DNA of 49,583 nucleotides from an uncultured Prevotella sp. (GCA_905234145.1 CAJOGK010000011.1:1-49583); one strand, 5' to 3'. Counted from the first letter of the stretch, positions 8,143 through 17,179 are shown. Translations and numbers: made by a program. Notes: a model not told the origin generated them from the sequence alone.

Positions 8143-9371
8143 AACTGTTGCCATGATTTATTATTTAAAGTATTTTTTGTTCGACTTGACTGGCTCAAGG
8201 GATAGAAACCGTATAGGTAGTCGCTGGTGTAAGGCGTACCGCCATTGATAACGCAGTGTATGTAATCGTGGCAGGACATATCCATCGGGGTGATACCTAC
8301 AGTACCCTCATATTTCTGCAGATCTTCTATCACATTCGGGTGCAGGTTAGAGGCATTGGTAAGGTATCCGCGTGGCGATACCTCAGTATAGGCTGAGCAG
8401 TGGTTAACAACCCAGATGTTATCATCTTCCTTGATCTCACGTGCACTGTGCATCATGTCGATAACGGTCTTAATCTTGTTCTGCATTCGCTTCGCATTGG
8501 TGGTCTTGTAGTAGTCCTGCTTGTAGAGCCTAGCCTTAATTGATTCATCGTTCATGTTATACATGGCACAATTGCGCTGAGCCTCAGGATCGAGATCTTC
8601 TTTGACGTCGGGATCCTCGTCGGGCCAGTCACAGTAGACGATGGGGAAATTGTAGAGGGTATTTAATGGACGGAGGTCGTAGCGGCTCAGCCACAGGATC
8701 TTGCCACGCATCTCACCCACGGTGATATCAGGGCGCCAGTTCTCAAAGAACAACCCTTTGTACTTCGACATGTGAAATACATCGCTGAGCAGGGGGAACA
8801 AGTCTTTCTGATCTTCAAAACCGTTGTCGAACTGCAACTTGGCAATGAAGAACTCTGACGGGTGGGCTTTCAGGTAGGCCTGCAGCCAGTCGATCGTCTG
8901 CTCTAAAGTAACGTTGAGCTCGCTGATACCGTGTGTCAGTCGCAAGATCTTCTTCTTAGCAATGGTGTCGGTACTTACTACAGGACGGATGTCGAAGAAG
9001 CGAATACCACAGTTCAACTGCTCTTCAAGCGTTGACACGTGGCTGATAGCTGTCATATCGAATACATACTTCAGACCCGGCTGGTAGAATCCCATACCTG
9101 TCATGGTGTCGTGGGTACCGGGGATACTCAACTTGCACACCTTTGTTTCGTCTTTCACCATGCCTAACCAGTCTGTGGGGGGTGTAGAAAGGTCGTAGGG
9201 AACCATAATAGAGTCTTTGTAGCCCTCGGAAAAGAGATACGGCACGTCGACGTAGGTCTTTTCATCGTAGGCCTTCTCAAAGGTCTCGTCGTCACAACTG
9301 TTCAGTGCTGTCATGGCCGCAATAGCCATGATGGCATACATTAGTTTTCTTTTCATAATCTTTTTGTTCAT
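8139..9371 (-). CDS. Lipoprotein with phosphatidylinositol-specific phospholipase C (PI-PLC X) domain
   Basis: A 410-residue protein. A lipoprotein signal ends ALNSC (Cys26). Both PI-PLC catalytic histidines are visible: H87 in LSIPGTHDTMTG and H147 in LRLTHGISELN, with the CGIRFFDIRP strand (D of the IRxxD pattern) between them, as in bacterial PI-PLCs that cleave phosphatidylinositol or related lipids. Later parts include WLSRYDLRP and VVNHCSAYTE. The ATG at 9371 gives MNKKIMKRKLM; ATGs at residues 6 and 11 are alternatives. It sits 18 bp after the antiporter gene. The target may be host inositol phospholipids or bacterial phosphoinositol lipids; the sequence cannot tell. Confidence 0.85.
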   Translation of the reverse strand: MNKKIMKRKLMYAIMAIAAMTALNSCDDETFEKAYDEKTYVDVPYLFSEGYKDSIMVPYDLSTPPTDWLGMVKDETKVCKLSIPGTHDTMTGMGFYQPGLKYVFDMTAISHVSTLEEQLNCGIRFFDIRPVVSTDTIAKKKILRLTHGISELNVTLEQTIDWLQAYLKAHPSEFFIAKLQFDNGFEDQKDLFPLLSDVFHMSKYKGLFFENWRPDITVGEMRGKILWLSRYDLRPLNTLYNFPIVYCDWPDEDPDVKEDLDPEAQRNCAMYNMNDESIKARLYKQDYYKTTNAKRMQNKIKTVIDMMHSAREIKEDDNIWVVNHCSAYTEVSPRGYLTNASNLHPNVIEDLQKYEGTVGITPMDMSCHDYIHCVINGGTPYTSDYLYGFYPLSQSSRTKNTLNNKSWQQL

Positions 9372-9389
9372 TATTGTTTGTATTTGAAT

Positions 9390-10736
9390 TTACTTCGCGT
9401 TTTCGTCATGAGCACTCATGTTCTTGATAAACAGGTTGATCAGACGCTTCAAGAAGAAGGTATGTCTGACTGCATGGCGCGCCTTGTCGGCTATCGAACT
9501 ATCGCCGGAAGTAGTGGCGGCGTTCTCTGCTTCTGCCACCTGCTGCTCACGCTGATTTATCTTGGCACGCAAGCTCTCTGAAGCGTGATTATAAAGGAAC
9601 GTATAGCAGGGCACAGCAGCCTTCATGATATAAGGTGTGAGGAAGGTGGTCAACACACTGGATGCCACGATGATAGGATAGATTATAGGATTGAGGACTC
9701 CCAAACTGGTACCCAGTGAGGCGATGATGAATGAAAACTCACCTATCTGCACAAACGAGAAACTAGTCAGCATCGAATCACGCATCGTCTGACCGCCCCA
9801 CCAGCAACCCAAAGTGCCAAAAAGAATCATTCCGATGATAATCACCAGGCTGACCCAGAGGATGCTATTCCAATATTCTCCCAATGAAGACGGGTCGATC
9901 AGCATGCCCACGGAAATGAAGAAGATGGCAGCAAATACATTCTTCAGCGGTGACATCAACTTTTCTATACGATGCGACTCCACAGTCTCGGCAAGGATTG
10001 AACCCATCACGAAAGCACCGAGAGCGCTGCTGAAACCAGCTTCTTCCGCCGTCAGCACCATACCCAAGCACAGACCCAAGGCAAGGATGATAAGCGTCTC
10101 GTCATTCAAATGTTTTTCTAATTTGCGTATCAGCGTCGGGATAATCAGAATACCACAGACAAACCATGCTGCAAGCGTAATGGCTAGATCGATGACCTTG
10201 CTTACCAGTTCACCACCTTCAAACTGATGACGGATGGCGATACTGGAGAGCAATACCATCAGCACGACCGCAACCACATCTTCAACGATAAGGATGCTGG
10301 TAGCTCCCTTGACGAAACGCTCCTTGCTCATGCCAGCCTCGTCAATTGCCTTCATAACTATAGTGGTACTCGACATGCAGAGCATACCTGCCAAGAACAG
10401 CGAGTTGATCATATCTAGGTTAGCATCCATTCCCACCAGGTAGCCGAACACCATCATGCCCACAATGATTGTCAGTGCGCCTATGGCTGCCACTTTGCCA
10501 CTGCTGATGAGATTCTTGAGGCGGAACTCCAGACCAATACAAAACAACACAAACAGTACGCCGATGTCGCCCCATGCCTTAACGTTATTACCATTCACAA
10601 GGGTCTCGCCAAACAGATTGGGGCCTACTAGCACACCAGCCACGATATATCCAAGCACCACCGGTTGCTTCAATAGCTTGAACACGATACTGACCACAGC
10701 TGCTGTAATCATCAAAATGTATAAATCTTGTACCAT
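9390..10736 (-). CDS. Monovalent cation:proton antiporter, CPA2/KefB type
   Basis: A 448-residue protein with about 12 hydrophobic helices over residues 5-390 and a charged cytosolic tail. Family marks are VLGYIVAGVLVGPNLFG in helices 2-3, VLFVLFCIGLEFRLKNL, LCMSSTTIVMKAIDE, an acidic GATSILIVEDVVAVVLMVLL (VEDV is the ion-binding acidic region) and FSSALGAFVMGSILAET. This is the Na+/H+ or K+/H+ exchanger family; the ion cannot be decided. There is no TrkA-N domain, unlike full KefB/KefC. It is first gene of the operon driven by the -7 box at 10798 and site C. Confidence 0.88.
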   Translation of the reverse strand: MVQDLYILMITAAVVSIVFKLLKQPVVLGYIVAGVLVGPNLFGETLVNGNNVKAWGDIGVLFVLFCIGLEFRLKNLISSGKVAAIGALTIIVGMMVFGYLVGMDANLDMINSLFLAGMLCMSSTTIVMKAIDEAGMSKERFVKGATSILIVEDVVAVVLMVLLSSIAIRHQFEGGELVSKVIDLAITLAAWFVCGILIIPTLIRKLEKHLNDETLIILALGLCLGMVLTAEEAGFSSALGAFVMGSILAETVESHRIEKLMSPLKNVFAAIFFISVGMLIDPSSLGEYWNSILWVSLVIIIGMILFGTLGCWWGGQTMRDSMLTSFSFVQIGEFSFIIASLGTSLGVLNPIIYPIIVASSVLTTFLTPYIMKAAVPCYTFLYNHASESLRAKINQREQQVAEAENAATTSGDSSIADKARHAVRHTFFLKRLINLFIKNMSAHDENAK

Positions 10737-10797
10737 ATTGAAAAATTAATTATATTGTTTTTGATTATTTCGTAGTTATAAAGTGAAGCTTTGCATG

Positions 10798-10805
10798 CAA
10801 AGATA
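10798..10805 (-). promoter_or_regulatory. -7 promoter box of the antiporter operon
   Basis: The minus strand reads TATCTTTG (TAnnTTTG consensus), 61 bp upstream of the antiporter ATG. Its outer T (10805) is 48 bp from the first base of site C (10853). Confidence 0.65.
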
Positions 10806-10851
10806 TACAAATTCCCCCAAACAACTTTGCATTAATTACCTATTAAAGCAT

Positions 10852-10893
10852 ATTTTGCATATTTTGAAACAACTTTTGCATATTTTGAAAGTC
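10852..10893 (-). promoter_or_regulatory. Tandem 21-bp direct repeat, predicted AraC-type operator (site C)
   Basis: Units at 10852-10872 and 10873-10893 both contain TTTTGCATATTTTGAAA, the best-conserved copy of the element. It lies between the stop of AraC paralogue 2 and the antiporter promoter, with the same repeat-to-promoter distance as sites A and B. Confidence 0.72.
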
Positions 10894-10937
10894 GGCAAGT
10901 TAAAATAATACAAAAAACGCTAAGGATGTCTTTCGGT

Positions 10938-12032
10938 TTACTCGGCTGAGTGGCGCATCCAAGCTGTTACTGACTGACCCATGCGCTGCTTGAAGGCGAG
11001 ACTGAAGGTACTGTAACTCCGATAGCCGCTGTCGTGAGCCAGTTGCTGAGCGGTGAAGGCACGCTGGGCTGCGATGGTCTCGCGATAGAGACTAACGAAA
11101 TGATTGATACGAAGATTGTTAATATAGGCATTGTAAGTAGTGTCCTGACGAGAGAAATACTGGCCGAGATAGAAGCGATTGGTACCAATAGCCTGGGCAA
11201 GCTGGGTAACGGTCAGGTCGTGCTGTAGGTAAAGCTGCGTATCAATGCAATGCTGCTGTAACAATAGCCCGATGTCATCGCGAGCGGCTTGCTCCTCTGT
11301 GGTGACCATTTCCTCATTGACAGACTGAGGCTGACGAATGCTCAGGTCGCTTAACATCTCTACGCGCCACAGAAGATAACATATAAGCAAAATGCCACCC
11401 ACCTGAACGATATATTCGTAAACCAGCCCTCCGACACCACTCACGTAAATGCCAAACACCAACAAGATAGTGGCCAGCACTAAGAAACTCTGCCACACCT
11501 CCTTGTGCTCCAGATCGGCATAGTTGTCGCGCAACCAGCGTCCATAACGCCTAACCTCGCGAACCATATATATTATTAAGCCGATGCCCAGCAGCAGAAG
11601 ATAGATGCGTAGCATCGGCATAAAGGCATCGCTACGGCTAACAATGCACACCACCATTCCAACAACGAGGGGGGCTGTTATCACGGCAACAGGCCACAGC
11701 GGTCGCTGGCGGTCTTGCAGCATACAAAACAATATGATGATGGCCAATGGGATAACCAACAAACAGTCGAGCAGACCACCTACAAGCATACTCAGCAAGA
11801 TAGCATCGCTCGACGTGAAAACGACAGCCGGCATATACCACAAGTGCCCCATAGCCAGTGCAGCAAAGAAAGCTGCCGTCCAACGGCGCAATCGTACAGG
11901 CGACACGACGTCAGGGGCAAAGGCGTTGCCCCGACGCAGCAACAAGTAGAGGCATGCAATGGCAGCCGTCGTAGCCCCTGTAGCGTAGAGCATGAACAAT
12001 AGTAAAATATCGAGAGATATTTGTCCGAACAT
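10938..12032 (-). CDS. Membrane-anchored AraC-family transcriptional regulator (paralogue 2)
   Basis: A 364-residue protein, the close paralogue of 2795-3892. It has the same multi-span N-terminal region (LFMLYATGATTAAIACLYLLL, VIPLAIIILFCML, LLLLGIGLIIYMV) and a nearly identical C-terminal AraC domain, with the shared stretches QQHCIDTQLYLQHDLT, SRQDTTYNAYINNLRINHF and SGYRSYSTF. The recognition helices are almost the same, so both probably bind the same 21-bp repeats. It has its own promoter (12070) without an upstream repeat. Its stop lies 44 bp from site C, upstream of the antiporter operon. The signal sensed by the membrane part is unknown. Confidence 0.85.
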   Translation of the reverse strand: MFGQISLDILLLFMLYATGATTAAIACLYLLLRRGNAFAPDVVSPVRLRRWTAAFFAALAMGHLWYMPAVVFTSSDAILLSMLVGGLLDCLLVIPLAIIILFCMLQDRQRPLWPVAVITAPLVVGMVVCIVSRSDAFMPMLRIYLLLLGIGLIIYMVREVRRYGRWLRDNYADLEHKEVWQSFLVLATILLVFGIYVSGVGGLVYEYIVQVGGILLICYLLWRVEMLSDLSIRQPQSVNEEMVTTEEQAARDDIGLLLQQHCIDTQLYLQHDLTVTQLAQAIGTNRFYLGQYFSRQDTTYNAYINNLRINHFVSLYRETIAAQRAFTAQQLAHDSGYRSYSTFSLAFKQRMGQSVTAWMRHSAE

Positions 12033-12069
12033 CTGTAATACTCAATTATATTTTGCAATAAAAGCTATG

Positions 12070-12077
12070 CAAAGGTA
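12070..12077 (-). promoter_or_regulatory. -7 promoter box of AraC paralogue 2
   Basis: The minus strand reads TACCTTTG, 37 bp upstream of the ATG at 12032. No TTTTGCATATTTTGAAA repeat is found at the expected upstream position, so this regulator is probably not controlled by the tandem-repeat element. Confidence 0.6.
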
Positions 12078-12220
12078 GCCAAATTCTTCTAATCATATTA
12101 CATTACTTATATTATTTTCTGTTTTTTTAAGAATCAGAGGTTTTCCTCAATATTTATACAAAAAAAGAGAAAATATGCAAATTTTTCTCTCTTAACTTTT
12201 CAATTTTCAGTTTTTTATTG

Positions 12221-12228
12221 TATCTTTG
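12221..12228 (+). promoter_or_regulatory. -7 promoter box of the sppA-lpxK-PNP-thiL run
   Basis: TATCTTTG followed by CAGG, 41 bp upstream of the sppA ATG. A TTTTC at 12204-12208 is a weak -33 candidate. This promoter probably drives the four-gene block to 17062. Confidence 0.65.
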
Positions 12229-12269
12229 CAGGCAATATTATAAAATATGTAATAACAACCATCTATAGT

Positions 12270-14066
12270 ATGCGACAGTTTTTTAAAATGACGTTTGCCA
12301 CCATCTGTGGTATTATTATTTTTCTAGTTATAGCAAGCTTGTTCTTTGCCATCTCTCTCGCAGGCATGCTTGCCAGCGATTCTGCAACAACAAAAGTGCA
12401 GGAGAATTCAGTGTTTGTAATCAAAATGGACGGTTCGATAAATGAGCGTTCAGAAGAAGGTAGTCCGCTTAGCACTCTACTCGGACAGGCTGACATGGAA
12501 ATCATGGGCCTGGATGACCTGATTGCCAGCATCCGTAAGGCCAAGGACAACGAAGACATTAAAGGTATTTACCTGGAAGGTGGACTTACCGACTTTGATG
12601 CGCCTGCTACTGCCCAGCAGTTACGCGATGAGTTGAGCGCCTTCAAAAAGAGCGGAAAATGGATTGTTGCCTATGCCGATAACTATATGCAGGGTGCTTA
12701 CTATGTGGCTTCAGTGGCCGATAAGATCTATATGAACAAGACTGGTATGCTAGAGCTGAGAGGCTTTGGCGGTCTAGGTACTTACTGGAAAGGATTCTTA
12801 GATAAAGTAGGCGTAGAATATCAGGCTGTTCGTGTTGGCAAATATAAGAGTTATGTAGAAAGAATGACCCGCACGGATATGAGCGATAACGACCGTGAGC
12901 AGCGTTTGGCTTATTCACAGGGCATTTGGAACTATTGGCTGAAGGAGATTGGCGAGAGTCGCAAGGTAAGTGCTGAGAGTATCAACCAATGGCTTAACGA
13001 CAGTATTCCAGCTTTTGCCGATGGCAACGACTACGTAAAATGCAAGTTGATAGACAAACTGATGTACCCTGACGAAATAAAGGCTGAGATGAAAAATCGC
13101 CTGAAGCTTGGGAAGGATGACGAGATTAAGCAGCTGACACTCTCAGATATGCTCAACGTGAAATCGAATGAGAATAATGATGGCGACGAGATTGCCGTCT
13201 ATTATGCCATCGGCGAGATTATCGACAATCCAGCACAAGATATGATGTCAGACGGTTCTAGCATTATCGGCAAAGAAACAGTAGAAGCCCTAAATAAATT
13301 GGCAGATGATGACGACGTAAAAGCCGTAGTACTGCGTGTAAACTCTCCTGGAGGCTCTGCTGCCGCATCTGAACAGATATGGCATGCCATCAAACAATTG
13401 AAGACCAAGAAGCCTTTCGTGGTATCGATGGGAGGTGTGGCTGCCTCTGGTGGCTATATGATTAGTGCTGCCGCCAACTACATCTTTGCAGAACCAACTA
13501 CCATAACAGGTAGTATTGGAATTTTTGGCATGGTTCCTAACTTCAAGGGACTTGTGACCGATAAACTTGGCTTTACCTTCGACGGTATTAAGACAAATAA
13601 GTATACTCACTTTGAGGATGAACTTGTGCTGACCAAGGGTGAAGGTAATGAAGAAGTGATTAAGTATATGCAAGGCTATGTGGACCGTGGCTATATCAAC
13701 TTCCTGGACATAGTAGCTGACGGACGCAAGATGAAACGCGAGGAGGTAGACGCTATCGCACAGGGACGTGTGTGGCTGGCTTCTGATGCTCTGAAGATTA
13801 AACTTGTAGACAAACTTGGAAATCTTGACGATGCAGTAAAGAAGGCAGCGGAACTGGCCAAAGTGAAGGAATACCACAAAAAGGTATATCCTGCCAAAGG
13901 CAGTTGGTTGGATCAGCTTATGCCTAAGGAGAATAAAGGTACATATCTGGATAGCGAACTGCGTGCACTGTTCGGGGAGTATTACGAGCCATTCATAGAG
14001 CTGCGCCGCAATCAACTGCGTAACCGCATGCAAGCCCGATTACCATATAGTGTAAGAGTAAAGTGA
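12270..14066 (+). CDS. sppA: Signal peptide peptidase SppA (67K type)
   Basis: A 598-residue inner-membrane serine protease that degrades cleaved signal peptides. One N-terminal membrane helix (about residues 8-31) precedes a tandem duplicated crotonase-like fold. The Ser/Lys dyad is visible: K193 in GKYKSYVERMTRTDMS and S363 in VNSPGGSAAASEQ; a second-half motif MGGVAASGGYMISAAAN follows. Length matches the 67K SppA type. The gene ends in a GTGA overlap with lpxK, indicating coupled translation. Confidence 0.93.
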   Translation: MRQFFKMTFATICGIIIFLVIASLFFAISLAGMLASDSATTKVQENSVFVIKMDGSINERSEEGSPLSTLLGQADMEIMGLDDLIASIRKAKDNEDIKGIYLEGGLTDFDAPATAQQLRDELSAFKKSGKWIVAYADNYMQGAYYVASVADKIYMNKTGMLELRGFGGLGTYWKGFLDKVGVEYQAVRVGKYKSYVERMTRTDMSDNDREQRLAYSQGIWNYWLKEIGESRKVSAESINQWLNDSIPAFADGNDYVKCKLIDKLMYPDEIKAEMKNRLKLGKDDEIKQLTLSDMLNVKSNENNDGDEIAVYYAIGEIIDNPAQDMMSDGSSIIGKETVEALNKLADDDDVKAVVLRVNSPGGSAAASEQIWHAIKQLKTKKPFVVSMGGVAASGGYMISAAANYIFAEPTTITGSIGIFGMVPNFKGLVTDKLGFTFDGIKTNKYTHFEDELVLTKGEGNEEVIKYMQGYVDRGYINFLDIVADGRKMKREEVDAIAQGRVWLASDALKIKLVDKLGNLDDAVKKAAELAKVKEYHKKVYPAKGSWLDQLMPKENKGTYLDSELRALFGEYYEPFIELRRNQLRNRMQARLPYSVRVK

Positions 14067-15250
14067 GGACAGAAGGCGATTTTATATCTATCAATAAGAA
14101 ACTGCTACCGCTGAGTTGGTGTTATGGCTTAGGGGTGGGACTTAGAAACGCACTCTTTGAAATGGGAGTGCTGAGAAGTAAGTCGTATGATGTCCCCGTC
14201 ATTTCTGTCGGCAACATTACAGTTGGTGGCACAGGCAAGACACCTCATGTAGAATATCTTATCGAGCTATTAAAAGACGATATAAATGTAGCCGTTCTCA
14301 GTCGTGGGTACAAAAGGAAAAGCAAGGGATTTGTGTTAGCTGACAAAGACACACCAATGGAACAAATTGGTGATGAGCCTTTCCAGATGAAGCAAAAATA
14401 CCCTGATATTACAGTGGCAGTAGATGCCAATCGCCGACGTGGGATTGAAAAACTAATAGAAGGAAAAGCAGGAAAAAACATTGGTGTGATCTTACTTGAT
14501 GATGCTTTTCAGCATCGATACGTAAAGCCAGGCATCAATATTTTGCTCGTAGATTATCATCGATTGGTAATTTATGATGAATTACTACCTGCTGGTAGAC
14601 TTCGTGAGCCTGTGAAGAGTAAGGACAGGGCAGATATCGTAATTGTTACAAAATGCCCTCAAGATCTGAATCCGATGGAGTTTCGTGTCATCACCAAAGC
14701 TATGAAACTCTATCCCTATCAGCAGCTCTTTTTCTCAACTCACGAATACGATATACCACATCTTGCTTTCCCTGAAATGGCTGATGGAGAACAAATCCGA
14801 TCGCTCGATGATTTAAAAGACAAACATATTCTCTTGCTCACTGGCATTGCATCGCCAAAGCAGATGGAACACGACTTGTTACCTTATGCCAAAGAGCTAA
14901 CACCTCTGACATTTGGTGATCATCATGCATTTAAGCAAAAGGATGTGGAGCGAATCAATGAAATGTTTGCTTCGCTACCAGCTCCCAAGCTGATTATTAC
15001 CACAGAGAAAGATGCCACCAGACTTACTACAGACAGGCTGAGTGATGAGGTAAGAAAACACTTATATGTTTTGCCTATCCATATCAGTCTGATGCAAAAT
15101 CAAGCAGATGATTTTTATAAAAAAATAACTAAATATGTACAAAAGAATTCAAGAAACGGCATCCTGGTTAAAGGAAAGGATGACCACAAGTCCAAAGACA
15201 GCGATAGTACTGGGGACAGGCCTCGGACAATTAGCTTCAGAAATATCTGA
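14063..15250 (+). CDS. lpxK: Tetraacyldisaccharide 4'-kinase LpxK
   Basis: LpxK phosphorylates the 4' position of the lipid A disaccharide at the inner membrane. Visible are an N-terminal hydrophobic/amphipathic segment (LLPLSWCYGLGVGLRNALF), VISVGNITVGGTGKTPHVEYL with the Walker A P-loop GGTGKT, VLSRGYKRKSKGF and the LLDDAFQHRYVKPGINILLVDY motif with Walker-B-like aspartates. It starts at a GTG overlapping the sppA stop. The frame runs 116 bp into the next gene; the last 30 or so residues (after YVQKNSRN) look like out-of-frame reading of that gene rather than conserved LpxK, so the natural end may be a long overlap or a shifted stop. Confidence 0.92.
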   Translation: MRTEGDFISINKKLLPLSWCYGLGVGLRNALFEMGVLRSKSYDVPVISVGNITVGGTGKTPHVEYLIELLKDDINVAVLSRGYKRKSKGFVLADKDTPMEQIGDEPFQMKQKYPDITVAVDANRRRGIEKLIEGKAGKNIGVILLDDAFQHRYVKPGINILLVDYHRLVIYDELLPAGRLREPVKSKDRADIVIVTKCPQDLNPMEFRVITKAMKLYPYQQLFFSTHEYDIPHLAFPEMADGEQIRSLDDLKDKHILLLTGIASPKQMEHDLLPYAKELTPLTFGDHHAFKQKDVERINEMFASLPAPKLIITTEKDATRLTTDRLSDEVRKHLYVLPIHISLMQNQADDFYKKITKYVQKNSRNGILVKGKDDHKSKDSDSTGDRPRTISFRNI

Positions 15251-16007
15251 TGCACAAGAAATTCCCTATAGTGAGATACCTAACTTCCCTGTTTCGACGG
15301 TAGAAGGCCATAGCGGCAAACTCATCTTTGGTAAACTTGGTGGTGTGGACATCATGGCTATGAAGGGTCGTTTCCACTACTACGAAGGTTACTCGATGAA
15401 GGAAGTTACTTTCCCTGTACGCGTGATGTACGAACTGGGTATCAAGACACTCTTTGTTTCTAATGCGGCCGGTGGCATGAACCCTGGCTTCAAGATTGGT
15501 GACCTGATGGTGATTACCGACCATATCAATTTCTTCCCTGAGCACCCACTGCGCGGAAAGAATTTCCCCACTGGTCCCCGTTTCCCAGATATGCACGAAA
15601 CCTATGATCAATCGCTCATCAAATTGGCCAGTCAGATTGCTCGCGAAAAGAAAATCCGCTTGCAGTATGGTGTCTATATGGGTGTTCAGGGGCCGACCTT
15701 TGAAACTCCCGCAGAATATAAGATGTACCGCACACTGGGTGGCGACACTGTAGGTATGAGTACCGTTCCAGAGGTCATCGTGGCTCACCACTGTGGCATT
15801 CGCACCTTTGGTATCTCTGTTGTCACTGATCTGGGTGGCTTCGACAACCCCGTTGAGGTTTCTCATGAGGAAGTACAGGAGGCTGCCGACAAGGCTCAGC
15901 CTATTATGACCGAAATTATGCGTGAGATGATTGTACGTTCTGAGAAACTGGAACACAAGATGGAGGAGCAGTTCAATACAGATCACCCAACAGACAAATG
16001 GAAATAG
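15135..16007 (+). CDS. Purine nucleoside phosphorylase I (inosine/guanosine type)
   Basis: A 290-residue cytosolic enzyme that phosphorolyses inosine and guanosine to the base and ribose-1-phosphate in purine salvage. It has the trimeric PNP motifs: VLGTGLGQLASEI near the N-terminus, MKGRFHYYEGYSMKEVTFP, FVSNAAGGMNPGFKIGDLMVITDHINF, GVYMGVQGPTFETPAEYKM and the MSTVPEVIVAHHCG segment. The ATG at 15135 (MYKRIQETASWLKERM) was chosen because the helix before the first strand is normal for the family; a later ATG at 15180 would delete it. It overlaps lpxK by 116 bp and thiL by 10 bp. Confidence 0.93.
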   Translation: MYKRIQETASWLKERMTTSPKTAIVLGTGLGQLASEISDAQEIPYSEIPNFPVSTVEGHSGKLIFGKLGGVDIMAMKGRFHYYEGYSMKEVTFPVRVMYELGIKTLFVSNAAGGMNPGFKIGDLMVITDHINFFPEHPLRGKNFPTGPRFPDMHETYDQSLIKLASQIAREKKIRLQYGVYMGVQGPTFETPAEYKMYRTLGGDTVGMSTVPEVIVAHHCGIRTFGISVVTDLGGFDNPVEVSHEEVQEAADKAQPIMTEIMREMIVRSEKLEHKMEEQFNTDHPTDKWK

Positions 16008-17062
16008 CAAAACTCGGTGAATTTGGACTTATTGACCGCCTCACCAAAGATTTAGAGATAAAAAACGAAAGCACTAAGAAAGGTGTGGGTGATGATTGTG
16101 CTGTACTAAGTTATCCAGACAAAGAAGTACTTATCACCACCGATTTGCTAATGGAGGGCGTACATTTCGACCTCACATATATAGATTTGAAGCATCTGGG
16201 TTACAAATCTGCGATGGTAAATATCAGTGATGTGTTTGCCATGAATGGTACACCGCGCCAAGTAACTGTATCACTTGCCATCAGCAAGCGCTTTTCTGTA
16301 GAAGATATCGAAGCCTTCTATGAAGGACTTCGTTTAGCATGCGACAAATGGAATGTTGATATCGTTGGCGGTGATACGACCTCGAGTTATACAGGTCTTG
16401 CCATCAGCATTACCTGTATTGGAGAAGCAGCAAAAGAAGATATCGTTTATCGGAATGGTGCAAAGAATACCGATTTGATTTGCGTCAGCGGTGATCTTGG
16501 TGCAGCATACATGGGACTCCAGTTACTTGAACGTGAAAAGAGCGTTTATTACCAGCAAGTAGAAGAAGCCCAAAAGAAGAACGACAAGAAAGCACTCGAG
16601 ATGCTAGCTCATTTCCAACCAGACTTTACGGGAAAAGAATATCTATTGCAACGCCAGCTTCAGACCGAGGCTCGTGGTGATATTATCAAGAAACTCCGTG
16701 AGGCAGGTATCCACCCCACAGCAATGATGGATATTTCAGACGGTCTCTCTTCTGAACTCATGCACATTTGCAAGCAGTCTGGTGTCGGTTGTCGTATTTA
16801 TGAGAAGAATATTCCCATCGATTATCAGACAGCTGTGATGGCAGAGGAGATGAATATGAATGTGACAACATGTGCCCTTAATGGCGGTGAGGATTATGAA
16901 CTGCTATTCACAGTTCCTATTGGAGATCATGAGAAAATAGAGCAAATTGAGGGAATTAAACTAATTGGCCATATCACGGAACAAAAATACGGGAATATGC
17001 TCGTAACACGTGATAATCAAGAGTTTACACTCAAAGCACAAGGGTGGAACCCACTGCAATAG
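15998..17062 (+). CDS. thiL: Thiamine-monophosphate kinase ThiL
   Basis: A 354-residue enzyme that phosphorylates thiamine monophosphate to thiamine diphosphate with ATP, the last step of the pathway. It has the N-terminal LGEFGLIDRLTK start, the GVGDDCAVLSY and TTDLLMEGVHFDL metal/nucleotide motifs, NISDVFAMNGTPRQVTVSL, VGGDTTSS and a MMDISDGLSSELMHI motif in the C-terminal PurM-like domain; NGGEDYELLFT follows. The length is normal to slightly long. It overlaps the PNP gene by 10 bp and ends the block driven from 12221. Confidence 0.92.
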   Translation: MEIAKLGEFGLIDRLTKDLEIKNESTKKGVGDDCAVLSYPDKEVLITTDLLMEGVHFDLTYIDLKHLGYKSAMVNISDVFAMNGTPRQVTVSLAISKRFSVEDIEAFYEGLRLACDKWNVDIVGGDTTSSYTGLAISITCIGEAAKEDIVYRNGAKNTDLICVSGDLGAAYMGLQLLEREKSVYYQQVEEAQKKNDKKALEMLAHFQPDFTGKEYLLQRQLQTEARGDIIKKLREAGIHPTAMMDISDGLSSELMHICKQSGVGCRIYEKNIPIDYQTAVMAEEMNMNVTTCALNGGEDYELLFTVPIGDHEKIEQIEGIKLIGHITEQKYGNMLVTRDNQEFTLKAQGWNPLQ

Positions 17063-17115
17063 TTTAGAGCTAAAAGTTGAAAGTTGAGAGTTTTTGAAAA
17101 AAAGTTGGGTAAAAA

Positions 17116-17147
17116 TTTGGTGGGTTCAAAAAAAAGCAGTACCTTTG
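17116..17147 (+). promoter_or_regulatory. Promoter of tRNA-Phe
   Basis: TTTG at 17116-17119 (-33) and TACCTTTG at 17140-17147 (-7) with 20 bp between, a good Bacteroidetes vegetative promoter ending 32 bp before the tRNA. Confidence 0.7.
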
Positions 17148-17179
17148 CACCCGCAAACGAAAGGATTGCAACCGAAATT

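Noticed and set aside
8139..8154. Frameshift between the PI-PLC gene and the barrel gene
   Set aside because: The two proteins have separate signal peptides and family ends, so the overlap is a normal operon junction.
13290..14033. A 247-codon minus-strand frame inside sppA
   Set aside because: It is antisense to a well-supported SppA protein and has no signature of its own.
15237..16010. A 257-codon minus-strand frame opposite the purine nucleoside phosphorylase gene
   Set aside because: Antisense shadow of a strongly conserved enzyme; no domain visible.
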